60,948 nt of DNA, taken from positions 1-60,948 of the forward strand of contig JAAKFL010000001.1 of the NCBI GenBank assembly GCA_011065065.1, in the 5' to 3' direction. Below the pieces are notes generated by a model that worked only from the letters and a program-made list of their open reading frames with translations, made no database searches and was not told the DNA's origin. Positions 40,735 to 50,499 of the stretch are shown one piece after another; the stretch's first letter is position 1; each line of letters begins with the position of its first letter. Source of the stretch: Chlamydiota bacterium. GTDB taxonomy: Bacteria; Chlamydiota; Chlamydiia; Chlamydiales; SLFE01. The translations under genes and the position numbers were made by a program.

Positions 40735-42753
40735 ATGGCAGGAATGACAAGTTCTATTGGGAAAAGGCCCTTTATTCAGGAGATAAAATATCAGCTGAGT
40801 AGGGTTCATGACTGTGTTCTCCGTGGTTCCAATTCCCGGTTGTGGAGGGTGCAAAGAGAAGAAGATATTATGGAAACCATAACCCATAACAAGATCAAGA
40901 AGTTAATCAAGAAATTTGACCAGTTTGAAGAGCAACCTGGTGACTTTGAGGTGGTTGATGATATTCTGGCTCGGGCTGATCAATGTTTAAGGGAGGGTAA
41001 AAAATACAAATCCAAGCAGATGACGGCTGCCTGTCATAAGCTTGAGGGTCGCAAAGTGTCTTTGATTTATCGAACTGAGAGAGACGAAGACCTCTCAGTC
41101 CCCCACACTCAGGATTATTTAAAGCATGAATTGAATCAAAAAATGGTCGACTGGATCTATGTTTATCCTGGGTTTAATCCAGACTCGCATGATCGAGATC
41201 CAGAAAGAAAGATCATTGAAGTGTGTGAAAGGTATCCCGCTTACGCCAATTTGTTATTAAAAGATGAGAAGTTGCTAATTGAATTTTTTAAATGGGCGAT
41301 TCGCGACAACAATCAAGTCGCTCCTATGGTGATGTTTGCCTCTCTGCAAGAACTTTTGAAGAGATGCAATATTTCTCAAAGAACGGGATATAATGCAGGT
41401 GAAGATCTCAGGATTAAAACCGATTATGATAGAGAAGGACATATCCTCAGATCTTTGTGGTTGCCCATTGAAGCAACACCTCAGAATATTGCAGAAAGAG
41501 ACAAAAAGGTGACCCTTAAAGATGGTTCTGAGAGGACGATCGAGGAGATCCTGGAATTATTTAAAAATAAAGTTCACACACCCGGTGATTTGGAATTTTT
41601 TCCTCGAGTCGGCATCACTTACTGGCCTTCTTATGAACCTTGGAAAGTGATGAATGTTGCCAGTCCCACTTTTTGGCATGAGGGTCCGCAATTGAGAATT
41701 CTGGATGTTGAAGAAGCTCAGAATATTTATGGGAAAACTGTCCCAGGTCTTAAGATCATTGAACCCATGGTGCCTCTCGATAGTCTTATTGAACATGAGG
41801 AGGATGGAACCTATTGGATGGAGCATGATCGATTCCTTTTTAATGAAGTAGAACCGATTGAGTGGCATGGCAGTTTGGTGAAAGTGAGGATGAGGGAAAG
41901 AATTCCTGTTGACGGCAAGAATTTCATTCAAGTTGTGAGGGCCACGAAAGAAAAAGATATGAGTTTTCTTCGTACCCATTCTTTTGGTGACATCTTAATT
42001 CCCTTGGAATCGGGACGTTATTATCTTTTTAATATGGGAAAGTATCCAAAATTTTATCCCGAGACAACATATCGCTTGCTCAGCAGTTTTGTGAAAGTTG
42101 TTTTGGCCGTTTTGCAAATTGTGGATGACAATGTGTTCTTCAATCACCGCAATCACACACGGGAATGCATTGGGTTGAAGCCGGAAGAGGGGAGAGTGCT
42201 TTTAGAAATCGTGCGGTTCTTGTTAATTCTTGCACGGGATGACAAGCTTGGTTTCGAGTTCCAGACCGAAGGGTGTGCCAAGATGTTGCAGGTGGACATT
42301 GTGAAAACACTGATTTATATCACGACTACTTTTGAAGAAATTTCCGATGAAGAAATAAAAAAGAAAATTACCGAACTTCTCTACACTCCTGAGATGGATC
42401 AATATGACCTTGATCATGTTCCTAACTTTTTTAGGACAACTCTTGACAAAGTGAATCCCGAAGGGGCTTTGGGTATTGTTTTTACATTGATCAAAAAATG
42501 TTTTTATTGGATGCAACCTTATCTTGTCTCCTTGACTTACTTGATAATAGGTGTGTGGAGAGGAATGACATTTCAGATTGGAGGACGTGCCGTGAAGCTT
42601 TCTCATATGCGGTCGTCGTGCTGGCATGACGGTTCGTCTTATAAACACAGCCTTTATCACCCTGGATATATGCATCAGCAGCAGGAAGATAAAGGCATTA
42701 CTTTACTCAGACGAAAACTCGACCTGATTAAATTGCCGTTCTATAAGGATTAA
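40735..42753 (+). CDS. Large paralogous protein 1 with conserved His-Cys pair
   Basis: 672 residues, no named family. The same order of blocks appears as in the next gene: V-CERYP-(A/D)...LL(L/C)(K/R)D near residue 165, F-W-IRD about 25 residues on, then QELL(K/R)(R/K). A late domain has RTHSFGDILIP with His415, and EGCAKMLQ with Cys514. Hydrophobic segments lie near residues 450-465 and 595-610. The His and Cys sit 99 residues apart, exactly as in the paralogue. A His-before-Cys order fits circularly permuted papain-like folds, but that is inference. AGGGGA precedes the ATG. The stop is three bases before the next start. Confidence 0.6.
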   Translation: MAGMTSSIGKRPFIQEIKYQLSRVHDCVLRGSNSRLWRVQREEDIMETITHNKIKKLIKKFDQFEEQPGDFEVVDDILARADQCLREGKKYKSKQMTAACHKLEGRKVSLIYRTERDEDLSVPHTQDYLKHELNQKMVDWIYVYPGFNPDSHDRDPERKIIEVCERYPAYANLLLKDEKLLIEFFKWAIRDNNQVAPMVMFASLQELLKRCNISQRTGYNAGEDLRIKTDYDREGHILRSLWLPIEATPQNIAERDKKVTLKDGSERTIEEILELFKNKVHTPGDLEFFPRVGITYWPSYEPWKVMNVASPTFWHEGPQLRILDVEEAQNIYGKTVPGLKIIEPMVPLDSLIEHEEDGTYWMEHDRFLFNEVEPIEWHGSLVKVRMRERIPVDGKNFIQVVRATKEKDMSFLRTHSFGDILIPLESGRYYLFNMGKYPKFYPETTYRLLSSFVKVVLAVLQIVDDNVFFNHRNHTRECIGLKPEEGRVLLEIVRFLLILARDDKLGFEFQTEGCAKMLQVDIVKTLIYITTTFEEISDEEIKKKITELLYTPEMDQYDLDHVPNFFRTTLDKVNPEGALGIVFTLIKKCFYWMQPYLVSLTYLIIGVWRGMTFQIGGRAVKLSHMRSSCWHDGSSYKHSLYHPGYMHQQQEDKGITLLRRKLDLIKLPFYKD

Positions 42754-42756
42754 TCT

Positions 42757-44544
42757 ATGCCTATGACATTCGATGGTCATTTGTCCCAAGTGACCGATTT
42801 ATTATCTGACAACCAACCCGTAGCAGGTCTTCCATCGGGACAATGGAAAAAAAACGGATGGATTCATGCAAAATTACAAAATTTATTTAATGTTGATGAC
42901 ACACGAATCTTCAGTTTGGGGAAAGCCTTTTGTAATGCACTTGATGATTTAGAAAAATCTTATCGCTTAGCGGAAGATCCCGAGTGGTTTTCATTAGGTG
43001 AAATCATTGTCTTAAAACTTAAAATCCAAGACTGCCTATCTGCCAGAAAGGTTGAGTTTTTGGTTCTGCAAAGGTTGATTGGCTTAAAGCGTCGGGAGAA
43101 TTTTTCTGCAGCAAAAATTCTTACCACTCTAGAGACTTATACTTTTCAAGAGGGAGCCATTAGATGGAAAAGGTCGCAAAAACATTTTTATATCACAAAA
43201 TGGTTGGATGATGATCAAGAGAGGGTTGATGATGTGTGTGAGCGTTATCCCGATTTTGTTCGTCTGTTATGTCGAGATCCCAACTTGTTTTCTCAGTTTT
43301 TAGATTGGACGATTCGCGATCATATGAGTGTGAGCAGTTTTGTTGAGTTCCCAAAAACACAAGAACTTTTGAGAAAAATTGAGTTAGCCCCTTCTGCTAG
43401 TATTGCCCGAAAACCCAAATTGAAGATCAAGACAAAACATGGGGTTAAATATCTCACTTTTCCACTCTATGCCAATCATCATGGAACCATAAGATCAAAA
43501 TCTGTGAGGTTATGGGAAAAGGATAGAGAATACGAATTAGCTGGAGGATATCGCACCACTTTACGTGAGATTTATCATGAGCTTTCGCGTAAAAACAAAC
43601 ATTGGGTGAACTATGTTATTACAGAAAACGGATTTGAGAATTGGAATGTACGCGAGTGGGGGACTCTTGATTCCGATGGAAAAAGTGTCCGTTCGGCTTT
43701 ACCAAGAGATCGCTGGTTCCACAACGTCCCCATTCTCGAGCGATTGAGCCTCGAAAAAGCGCAAAACCGATACGGACAAGACTTGGATGGTACCAACTAC
43801 GGAATAGCTTTGCGGGCAACTCGTCGTCGACAAGACCTCGATGTCATTGGATCTCATTCTTTTTTTGAGCTGTGCATTCCAGATAAAAAGGGAGGATATT
43901 TCACGATTTGTCCGGGTAAACTCACTTTATATCTTCCTCAATCTGTTTGGGATCTTGTCAAAATCTTTGGAAATACAGTTGAGGGAGTCATCGTGAGTCA
44001 CGATTCCAACGTTGTGTATCCATGGAGACAACAAACACGTTATTCTGTGACTGTTGAGACCAATGAGTTTCTTTGGTTTGCAGAGAAAATGAGGGTGTCT
44101 ATTGAAAATGGTCGCACTGGAAATTTAGTCTTCTCGCTCCTTGCTGATAGTTGTTCTGTCTGGTCCCAAAACCTGATGAATGAACTGCTCAAGCACTTGC
44201 CAGACGATCACCCTCAAAAATTGACGGCTGAAGAAGAGTTGAATTTCTTTATCATGAAAATTAAGGAGACAGAGCCCAATGGGCCGTTAAGTTATTTGAT
44301 CGGAATCATTAAGTTTTTTCCCGAGTTTTTACAACCTATCGTCACATATATTATCTTACTCGCTTTTTATCCATTCCGAGGGAAATGGGTGTACGAAGAA
44401 GATGGGACACCACGTTGGGTTTCAGCTTATCGAAGTCAATCGTGGAATCACTTGCAGATTCATAATCCAGCGAACTTGTTTCACCAACAGATCAATGAGG
44501 GAAGATTTTTGCCGAGTGGTCTTCTTCCCGAATGGCTTCAGTAA
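42757..44544 (+). CDS. Large paralogous protein 2 with conserved His-Cys pair
   Basis: 595 residues. It aligns with the preceding gene through VCERYPDFVRLLCRDPNLFSQ, LDWTIRD and TQELLRK, then IGSHSFFELCIPD (His367) and LADSCSVWSQNL (Cys466). One membrane-like stretch lies near residues 525-545 (FLQPIVTYIILLAFYPF). AAGGATTAA overlaps the previous stop and serves as ribosome-binding site. A tandem pair in one operon. No relatives come to mind outside Chlamydiae. Confidence 0.6.
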   Translation: MPMTFDGHLSQVTDLLSDNQPVAGLPSGQWKKNGWIHAKLQNLFNVDDTRIFSLGKAFCNALDDLEKSYRLAEDPEWFSLGEIIVLKLKIQDCLSARKVEFLVLQRLIGLKRRENFSAAKILTTLETYTFQEGAIRWKRSQKHFYITKWLDDDQERVDDVCERYPDFVRLLCRDPNLFSQFLDWTIRDHMSVSSFVEFPKTQELLRKIELAPSASIARKPKLKIKTKHGVKYLTFPLYANHHGTIRSKSVRLWEKDREYELAGGYRTTLREIYHELSRKNKHWVNYVITENGFENWNVREWGTLDSDGKSVRSALPRDRWFHNVPILERLSLEKAQNRYGQDLDGTNYGIALRATRRRQDLDVIGSHSFFELCIPDKKGGYFTICPGKLTLYLPQSVWDLVKIFGNTVEGVIVSHDSNVVYPWRQQTRYSVTVETNEFLWFAEKMRVSIENGRTGNLVFSLLADSCSVWSQNLMNELLKHLPDDHPQKLTAEEELNFFIMKIKETEPNGPLSYLIGIIKFFPEFLQPIVTYIILLAFYPFRGKWVYEEDGTPRWVSAYRSQSWNHLQIHNPANLFHQQINEGRFLPSGLLPEWLQ

Positions 44545-44555
44545 TTAGTGGCCCG

Positions 44556-44790
44556 TGCGTTTTTTGGCCGCAGATGAACGCTGATGATCGCGGATGGAAT
44601 TTTAACGCAAAGATGCAAAGTCGCAAGTCACTTATTATAAACCATTTAAAAAAAACATCCTGTCCATCCTTACTATCCTTTTATCCTGTTACCCTGTGCT
44701 AAAAAAACAGGATAAAAGGATAGTAAGGATGGACAGGATGTGGTTATTTCCCGATAGGGGTCCTGAAAGGACTGGCTCGCTTTGCGTTAA
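44556..44790. repeat. Nested repeat block with a 35-base perfect hairpin
   Basis: Outer words: TGCGTTTTTTGGCCGCAGAT, then GCAAAGATGCAAAGTCGCAAG (near 44598-44618), with CTTTGCGTT at the far end (44780-44788). Inside lies an AGGAT-family hairpin whose arms 44656-44690 and 44706-44740 are exactly complementary over 35 bases, loop ACCCTGTGCTAAAAA. It lies between two converging genes (44544 and 44794). Confidence 0.9.
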
Positions 44791-44793
44791 AAA

Positions 44794-47355
44794 TTACGAA
44801 AGGTGCCCCTGAATGAAACCCATGATCTTCATCATGTGCACCTGGTCCGTTGAACCGAACACCTTTCCAAGCTTCTCATCTGGATTGATATTCCGCTTAT
44901 CCTTCGGATCCTGAAGATCGTTCGCTTTGATATACTCCCACACCTTCTTTAACACATCACCACGCGGCATTTCGTCAGCACCTGTAATGGCGGCTAGCTC
45001 TGCCGATAGCTTAAGGGGTTTGGTGGTTACAGCAGTATTTTTTCGTGTTTTCTTAGTTTTTGTTTTCGCCTTAGCCTTCGCTTTTCCTTTGGCTTTTTTC
45101 GCTTTTTTCTTGTAGGGGGTGCGAGGATAATTGGGATATTTTTCTTTGAGTTTATCCAAATCGTTGACAATGACATCACACTCGGGATAGGTCGAGCACG
45201 AATAAAATACTTTTCCAAATCGCGAACGACGCGCTGTAATTTTTCCTGGACAATCAATCGCAGGACATTCTGGCATATCGGCCTCAGGAATCGCTAACTC
45301 TCCTTTCTTAGGAATCTGGATGATTCCTCGACAATCAGGATAGCGTGAACACCCTAAAAAAGTGCCGTACCTTCCGTGACGAATCTTCATCTCCGATTGA
45401 CACTTAGGACAGGGTTGATCCCAGTCAAAATCCTCAGCATAATCTTCTTTGGAGAAGTCCATTTGCTCAATGGGAGCACTAAATGTACACTCGGGATAAT
45501 TGGAACAGCCGAAAAAATACTTCGATTTGAACCACACCTTTTGCAACTTGCCGCCACAATCAGGACAATCTTTATCAGTCAGGATTTTGGGAATAAAGGC
45601 CGACTTTTCCGCTTCTTCAAGTGTTGGAATAAAGTCATCCCAAAACTCACGAATGAGCGATTTCCAGTCTTTCTTGTCCGCAGCAATGAGTTCGAGTGTA
45701 TCTTCCAAATTTGCCGTGAAGCCTACATCCATAATTTTGGTAAAGTTAGCCTCCAATAAATCAGCAATCACACATCCTAGCTCAGTCGGCTTGAGGCGAT
45801 TTCCCTCTTTTACTGTGTATTCACGATTTTGAATTTTGTTCATGATCGAGGCGTAAGTTGAAGGACGCCCAATTCCCGATTTCTCCAGCTCCTTCACCAA
45901 CGAAGCTTCAGTAAATCGTGGCGGAGGACGGGTAAAAGATTGTTCAGATGTGAGTTCCTGAAGTGACAATGATTGACCTTCCTGGAGGTCAGGAAGCTTC
46001 CGGTCAAGCTCTTCTTCATCATCATCATCATCATCCATCATCTCATGATAGGCGGCCAACCACCCAGAAAACTTCAACACTGAACCTGTAGCTCGTAACA
46101 TAATATTGTCACCCGCTTGAATGTCTGCAGACAGAGTGTCATAAATGGCCGATTTCATCTGTGAGGCAATAAATCTTTGCCAGATCAACAAATAGATGTT
46201 GAATTGGTCGTTGCTCAAATAAGGGCGGACAGTGTCAGGGTGGTTATGAAGATTTGTCGGCCGTATCGCTTCGTGAGCATCCTGTGAATTCTTCTTAGAT
46301 GAATACATTCTTGGCTTTTGTGGGACATACTCGTTACCAAAACGATCAGCGATGTATTTACGGGCTTCATCAATAGCATTTGGTTCCACACGAACAGAGT
46401 CTGTACGCATGTAGGTAATGAGACCCTCTGTTCCCGCGTTCCCTAATTCGAGACCTTCATAAAGCTGCTGTGCGATGCTCATTGTTCGGGAAGTGGAGTA
46501 GCCGTGGTGGCGGCTAGCCTCTTGTTGTAAAGTTGAGGTGATAAACGGAGGAACCGGATTTCTTTTCTTTTCTTTCCGTTCTACCTTAGTCACCGAATAA
46601 GGAACATCTTTCATCATAGAAAGAATTTTTTGCGCCTCTTCTTCATTTCCAATGAGAGTGACCTCTTTCCCTTCAATAGGTTCTTTTTCCACTTTCTTCC
46701 CATCGACAGAATAAAGCGATGCTTTAAAAGACTTTGCATCATCCAACAGTAAAAGAAGAGCCCCTAAATTCCAATACTCGACAGGATTGAACGCTTCGAT
46801 CTCTCTTTCCCTTTGCACCACTAACTTTAACGCAACTGACTGCACTCTTCCAGCAGATACCCACTTCGATTTTCCTCTTTGAATCCTGCGGTTTAATAAC
46901 GGAGAAATCTTATATCCCACGATCCGGTCCAGTAACCGTCTCGCTTGTTGCGCATCCACAAGCGGCTGATTGATCTCCCGGGGGTTTTCTAATGCTCTTG
47001 AGACTTCTTCTTTCGTGATCGCATTGAATGAAATCCGCTTACATTTTGTGGATTCAGGGAGAATCTGTTTAATATGCCAGGCAATGGCTTCTCCTTCACG
47101 GTCAGGGTCAGGGGAAAGGTAGACGACATCAGCCTCTTTGGCAGCTTTCTTCAAGCGGTCGATGACTGCCTTCTTATCCGCCATAATTTGGTAGATCGGC
47201 TCGAAATCATTATCAGTATCAATACCAAAATCTTTTTGCGGCAGATCGCGGATATGTCCAACCGAGGATTCAAAAGCATATTTTGAACCTAGGAATTTTT
47301 TTAATGTTTTTATCTTTGCGGGCGACTCCACAATGATCAGCGGCTTCTTGGCCAT
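44794..47355 (-). CDS. topA: DNA topoisomerase I with C-terminal SWIB domain
   Basis: 853 residues; relaxes negative supercoils by single-strand passage. The TOPRIM domain opens with IIVESPAKIKTLKKFLG, with SPDPDREGEAIAWH as its acidic motif. The active tyrosine is Tyr315 in GLITYMRTDS. Three C4 zinc ribbons follow (CPDCGG...CSNYPEC, CPKCQS...CSRYPDC, CPAIDC...CSTYPEC), then a Lys/Ala-rich linker (about 745-775). The final 75 residues are a SWIB/MDM2 domain (GDVLKKVWEYIKANDLQDP, HMMKIMGFI). The TopA-SWIB fusion is characteristic of Chlamydiae and was probably acquired from a eukaryote. Confidence 0.97.
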   Translation of the reverse strand: MAKKPLIIVESPAKIKTLKKFLGSKYAFESSVGHIRDLPQKDFGIDTDNDFEPIYQIMADKKAVIDRLKKAAKEADVVYLSPDPDREGEAIAWHIKQILPESTKCKRISFNAITKEEVSRALENPREINQPLVDAQQARRLLDRIVGYKISPLLNRRIQRGKSKWVSAGRVQSVALKLVVQREREIEAFNPVEYWNLGALLLLLDDAKSFKASLYSVDGKKVEKEPIEGKEVTLIGNEEEAQKILSMMKDVPYSVTKVERKEKKRNPVPPFITSTLQQEASRHHGYSTSRTMSIAQQLYEGLELGNAGTEGLITYMRTDSVRVEPNAIDEARKYIADRFGNEYVPQKPRMYSSKKNSQDAHEAIRPTNLHNHPDTVRPYLSNDQFNIYLLIWQRFIASQMKSAIYDTLSADIQAGDNIMLRATGSVLKFSGWLAAYHEMMDDDDDDEEELDRKLPDLQEGQSLSLQELTSEQSFTRPPPRFTEASLVKELEKSGIGRPSTYASIMNKIQNREYTVKEGNRLKPTELGCVIADLLEANFTKIMDVGFTANLEDTLELIAADKKDWKSLIREFWDDFIPTLEEAEKSAFIPKILTDKDCPDCGGKLQKVWFKSKYFFGCSNYPECTFSAPIEQMDFSKEDYAEDFDWDQPCPKCQSEMKIRHGRYGTFLGCSRYPDCRGIIQIPKKGELAIPEADMPECPAIDCPGKITARRSRFGKVFYSCSTYPECDVIVNDLDKLKEKYPNYPRTPYKKKAKKAKGKAKAKAKTKTKKTRKNTAVTTKPLKLSAELAAITGADEMPRGDVLKKVWEYIKANDLQDPKDKRNINPDEKLGKVFGSTDQVHMMKIMGFIQGHLS

Positions 47356-47410
47356 ATGGTTTCTGTCTCCTTGAGAGTTAAGAAAAGTCTTTATCTTAAC
47401 TTATTTATAA

Positions 47411-48514
47411 TTAATGGGCAACATGTGCTTTCTTATATATACGCCCGGGGTATTCTTTTACCTGCTTCTTTAATATAAGACTCATTATCAAAACATTTAA
47501 TTTCTGGATAGGGAGATTTGCCAGCGAGGCCAGGTGGTCGATACCGATTTCATCTTGGGGAAAGATCTTAAGTAGCTCTTCTTCTTCGCGTTCTAGTTTA
47601 GGGGGCGCAGGCTTGATTTCCAAATTTTTTTTTATTGTAGGCAGCCATCCTTTGAAATCTTCTTTGATATCTTCCGGTTTGCTGACGAATTTTGCTTGTT
47701 GACTCTTTATTAATGTGTGATTTCCTTCAAAATTTGGGATATCGGCCCTTCCTGAAAGGGCATAGAGGTTCCGTCCTTGAGCCAATCCCATCCGCATGGT
47801 GATCATGGCGCCACTTTTCACAGGAGCTTCAATCAAAAGTATTCCAGAAGACATTCCGCTGACAATCCGGTTTCTTTGCGGAAATCTTTGGCGGTCAGGG
47901 GGAGTATTCATAGGAAATTCGCTGATGACGGCGCCGTTTTCGGCAATGACACTGGCAAGATTTTTGTTTTCACTAGGGTAGATATTGCAAAGACCCGACC
48001 CCAAAACAGCTATGGTGCGACCCTTTTTTCGAGCTCCTTCATGCGCTGCAGTATCAATTCCGCGGGCTAATCCACTGATGATGGTAAAGCCTTGATGAGC
48101 GAGCTCTAAACCAAACTTATGGGCCATTTCCAAACCATAGTGAGTGGCGGAGCGGGTTCCGATAATGGCGATGGATTGATGGTCCGAAGGAGTCATATCT
48201 CCTTTTACGTAAAGGAGGATCGGAAAATCGGGGATGTTGAGGAGTCTTTTGGGGTATCGCTTGTCGGTAAAGGGGATGATTTGGGCATCAAAGCGGTGGG
48301 CGAGATTTTGATCAAGTTCAGCGGTTTGAGTAGCCTCTTCGGGATTCCATTGACTGATGATCTTAGAACCAAAACCGGGAAGTTTTCTCAAATCTTCTGG
48401 CGAAGCATTCAGGGCATCGACTGCGGAACCAAAAACTTGGAGTAACAGCTGAATTTTGACGGAGCCGAGAAGCGGCATGGAGTTTAGAGTGATAAGAGCG
48501 TTCAGTTCGTTCAT
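47411..48514 (-). CDS. dprA: DNA-processing protein DprA (Smf)
   Basis: 367 residues. Binds incoming single-stranded DNA and loads RecA during natural transformation. An N-terminal helix-hairpin-helix region (LRKLPGFGSKII) is followed by the Rossmann-like DprA domain: IAIIGTRSATHYG, SGLARGIDTAAHEGA, TIAVLGSGL, FPQRNRIVSGMSSGILLIEAPVKSGAMIT. A C-terminal winged-helix segment is present. No Shine-Dalgarno is evident before the ATG. A terminator hairpin lies about 90 bases upstream of the start. The gene precedes topA by 55 bases on the same strand. Confidence 0.93.
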   Translation of the reverse strand: MNELNALITLNSMPLLGSVKIQLLLQVFGSAVDALNASPEDLRKLPGFGSKIISQWNPEEATQTAELDQNLAHRFDAQIIPFTDKRYPKRLLNIPDFPILLYVKGDMTPSDHQSIAIIGTRSATHYGLEMAHKFGLELAHQGFTIISGLARGIDTAAHEGARKKGRTIAVLGSGLCNIYPSENKNLASVIAENGAVISEFPMNTPPDRQRFPQRNRIVSGMSSGILLIEAPVKSGAMITMRMGLAQGRNLYALSGRADIPNFEGNHTLIKSQQAKFVSKPEDIKEDFKGWLPTIKKNLEIKPAPPKLEREEEELLKIFPQDEIGIDHLASLANLPIQKLNVLIMSLILKKQVKEYPGRIYKKAHVAH

Positions 48515-48603
48515 GTGGGGTGATTATATGGGTTCCATGAACTTTTTGTAAATGGACGGGATGGACGAAATGTCATTTACGTCGTTTTCGTCGTTTTTAG
48601 ACT

Positions 48604-48640
48604 TCAAAAAAAGTGGTGGTAATTGACATTACCACCACTT
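48604..48640 (-). terminator. Rho-independent terminator upstream of dprA
   Basis: Read on the minus strand: AAGTGGTGGTAA, loop TGTCAA, TTACCACCACTT, then TTTTTTGAAG. The twelve-base stem is perfect. No recognised minus-strand gene lies between it and 50967, so it would end either an unknown RNA or the dprA leader. Confidence 0.7.
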
Positions 48641-49320
48641 CGTAAGAACATACACATATAAGCTTCGGTAAGAAGCTGTCATTCGTGATGCATTCGTGAC
48701 AAGTGTACAAGTTTCAAGCTCACAGTCTGTGTCTTATGTCATACTTAATGTACAAATTCACACGCCTTAAGGCGTTTTCGAAAAAATAGACAAAACTTCA
48801 AAGATGCAGCGGATTTTAAATTCCTCCAATCCAAACTCCACAAGCGATGCACTGATGAACATCCCCAACCCAGAACAGTCTAAACTTTAATCTTCCTAAC
48901 CGTTCCCTCCTTTAAGATTCCCCAATCTCAAGAAGGTGATCCCTATTTTAACGCTTGCAATTTGTAAAATTTAAGATCTAAGTTAGGTTAACCTCCATTT
49001 ATTACTTGTGCTAGGTCGAGAAAACAGCGCGCTTTGTCGCTTTTGCTTATTTTCCCTTTATGTTTTCAACCTCGCTTGTCTCCAAACGAGTTCATTTTCA
49101 AACCAGTTTCAAAGTTCCAAAGTTACACCCAAAGTGCGTGGTTTCGAGCTTTACAGACTTGTGTCACCCCCTTTTTTGCTCCAGCGTCCCACTAGTATTG
49201 GGCTGTGTACCGCATGCCCCAAATCAACAGCATGCGACCAGGACAAGAAAAACAATAAAGTCCTGTTATTGTTCTATTTATCACTTTATATAAAAATCAT
49301 CAAGGCTTAAATTATTGGGT
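48641..49320. other. Long non-coding interval between dprA and rodA
   Basis: No convincing gene on either strand. Short plus-strand frames (49008-49310, 49060-49293) lack ribosome-binding sites and family resemblance. Structures seen: CGCCTTAAGGCG followed by TTTT (48763-48774), CGCATGC/GCATGCG (about 49211-49236), and AACAATAA/TTATTGTT (49250-49272), which on the minus strand is followed by a T run. I looked for tmRNA, RNase P, SRP RNA and tRNA hallmarks and found none. Confidence 0.5.
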
Positions 49321-50484
49321 ATGTACCGAAAAGCGAGCCTTTTTTCTTTCTGGAGCTCTCAGCACCTCTTTCGAATTGATTTCCGGGTCCTCCCCGTCAT
49401 CCTTTCGCTCATGTGTATCAGTATCTTAGTGATCGGATCCCATTCGTCTGAACAGGGAGTCGACTCCCTGATGGAAATCTTCAAAAGCGCTTTTGTCAAA
49501 AAACAAATCCAGTTTTTTGCGGTTTCTATCGGTGTCTTCATTTTTTTTGCTGGAATCGATTACAATAAACTCCGAGAATGGGTATGGGTGATCTATGTCC
49601 TTGCTGTTCTCGCTCTTATAGGTCTGTTTTTTACTGACTCCATCGCACGTGTCCACCGGTGGTATCGAATTCCTTTGATCGGGATTAGTATGCAACCGGC
49701 TGAGTATACGAAACTTGCAGTGGTAATCAGTCTGAGTTGGTTTTTGGAAAAGAGAAAGGACCGGTCGCAAGATTGGAGTACGGCTTTTTTTAGTGGGATC
49801 ATTGTGGGAATTCCCTTTTTGTTAATTCTGAAACAACCCGACTTGGGATCGGCCCTTGTTTTATATCCGATTGCTTTGGTGATGTTTTATTATGGTGGTC
49901 TCAATCCGTTATTAATCCGATTGATGACCTGGTTTGGTGCCCTTGTTCTTTTGATTGTGGCATTGTTCTTTCTGCAGATTGTCTCCCATGATGACTTAAG
50001 ACCTTATGCCTCAAGGGTCATAAAGGAGTATCAGTATGACCGGCTCAATCCAAATAATCACCATCAAAAAGCCTCGTTGACTGCGATTGCAGTTGGCGGA
50101 GTGACGGGGACTGGGTGGAATAAGAGCGAGTACACAGGAGGTGGTTGGTTGCCGGCTCCGTTTACCGATTCCGTTTTTCCAGCATTTGGAGAAGAATTTG
50201 GTTTTCTAGGACTTTTATTGATGATGGTTCTTTTTTATGCTTTAGTTTATTTTAGTTTCCAGGTTACGGCTATGGCCAAGGATCACTTTGGGCGCCTATT
50301 GTCTGCAGGGATTAGTGTCTACCTTGCCATGCATATCTTGGTGAATGTGGGGATGATGTGTGGGCTTTTGCCGATTACAGGAGTTCCGCTGATTTTAGTG
50401 ACTTATGGAGGGTCTTCGGTATTATTGACAATGACAGCGTTGGGAATATTACAAAGTATTTATAGTCGAAGGTTTACGTATTAG
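49321..50484 (+). CDS. rodA: Peptidoglycan polymerase RodA (SEDS family)
   Basis: 387 residues with about ten membrane helices; polymerises lipid II glycan strands with PBP2 under MreB/MreC control. Family marks are RVHRWYRIPLIGISMQPAEYTKLAVV, ILKQPDLGSALVLYPI, the catalytic-region loop KASLTAIAVGGVTGTG, DSVFPAFGEEFGFLG and the final GLLPITGVPLILVTYGGSS. The annotated ATG follows an in-frame TTG at 49315; neither has a clear Shine-Dalgarno. Its partner MreC is encoded at 7338-8294. Confidence 0.94.
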   Translation: MYRKASLFSFWSSQHLFRIDFRVLPVILSLMCISILVIGSHSSEQGVDSLMEIFKSAFVKKQIQFFAVSIGVFIFFAGIDYNKLREWVWVIYVLAVLALIGLFFTDSIARVHRWYRIPLIGISMQPAEYTKLAVVISLSWFLEKRKDRSQDWSTAFFSGIIVGIPFLLILKQPDLGSALVLYPIALVMFYYGGLNPLLIRLMTWFGALVLLIVALFFLQIVSHDDLRPYASRVIKEYQYDRLNPNNHHQKASLTAIAVGGVTGTGWNKSEYTGGGWLPAPFTDSVFPAFGEEFGFLGLLLMMVLFYALVYFSFQVTAMAKDHFGRLLSAGISVYLAMHILVNVGMMCGLLPITGVPLILVTYGGSSVLLTMTALGILQSIYSRRFTY

Positions 50485-50499
50485 AGTAAAGGAAAAATT

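Noticed and set aside
48960..49260. Possible tmRNA or RNase P RNA on the minus strand (GGGGGTGACAC at about 49165-49175)
   Set aside because: The TTCGAC motif of tmRNA, a tag reading frame ending in LAA and a matching 3' acceptor half are missing; RNase P's GAGGAAAGTCC is absent.
49008..49310. Two overlapping plus-strand frames before rodA
   Set aside because: No ribosome-binding site, Ser/Cys/Phe-rich chance composition, no resemblance to known proteins.
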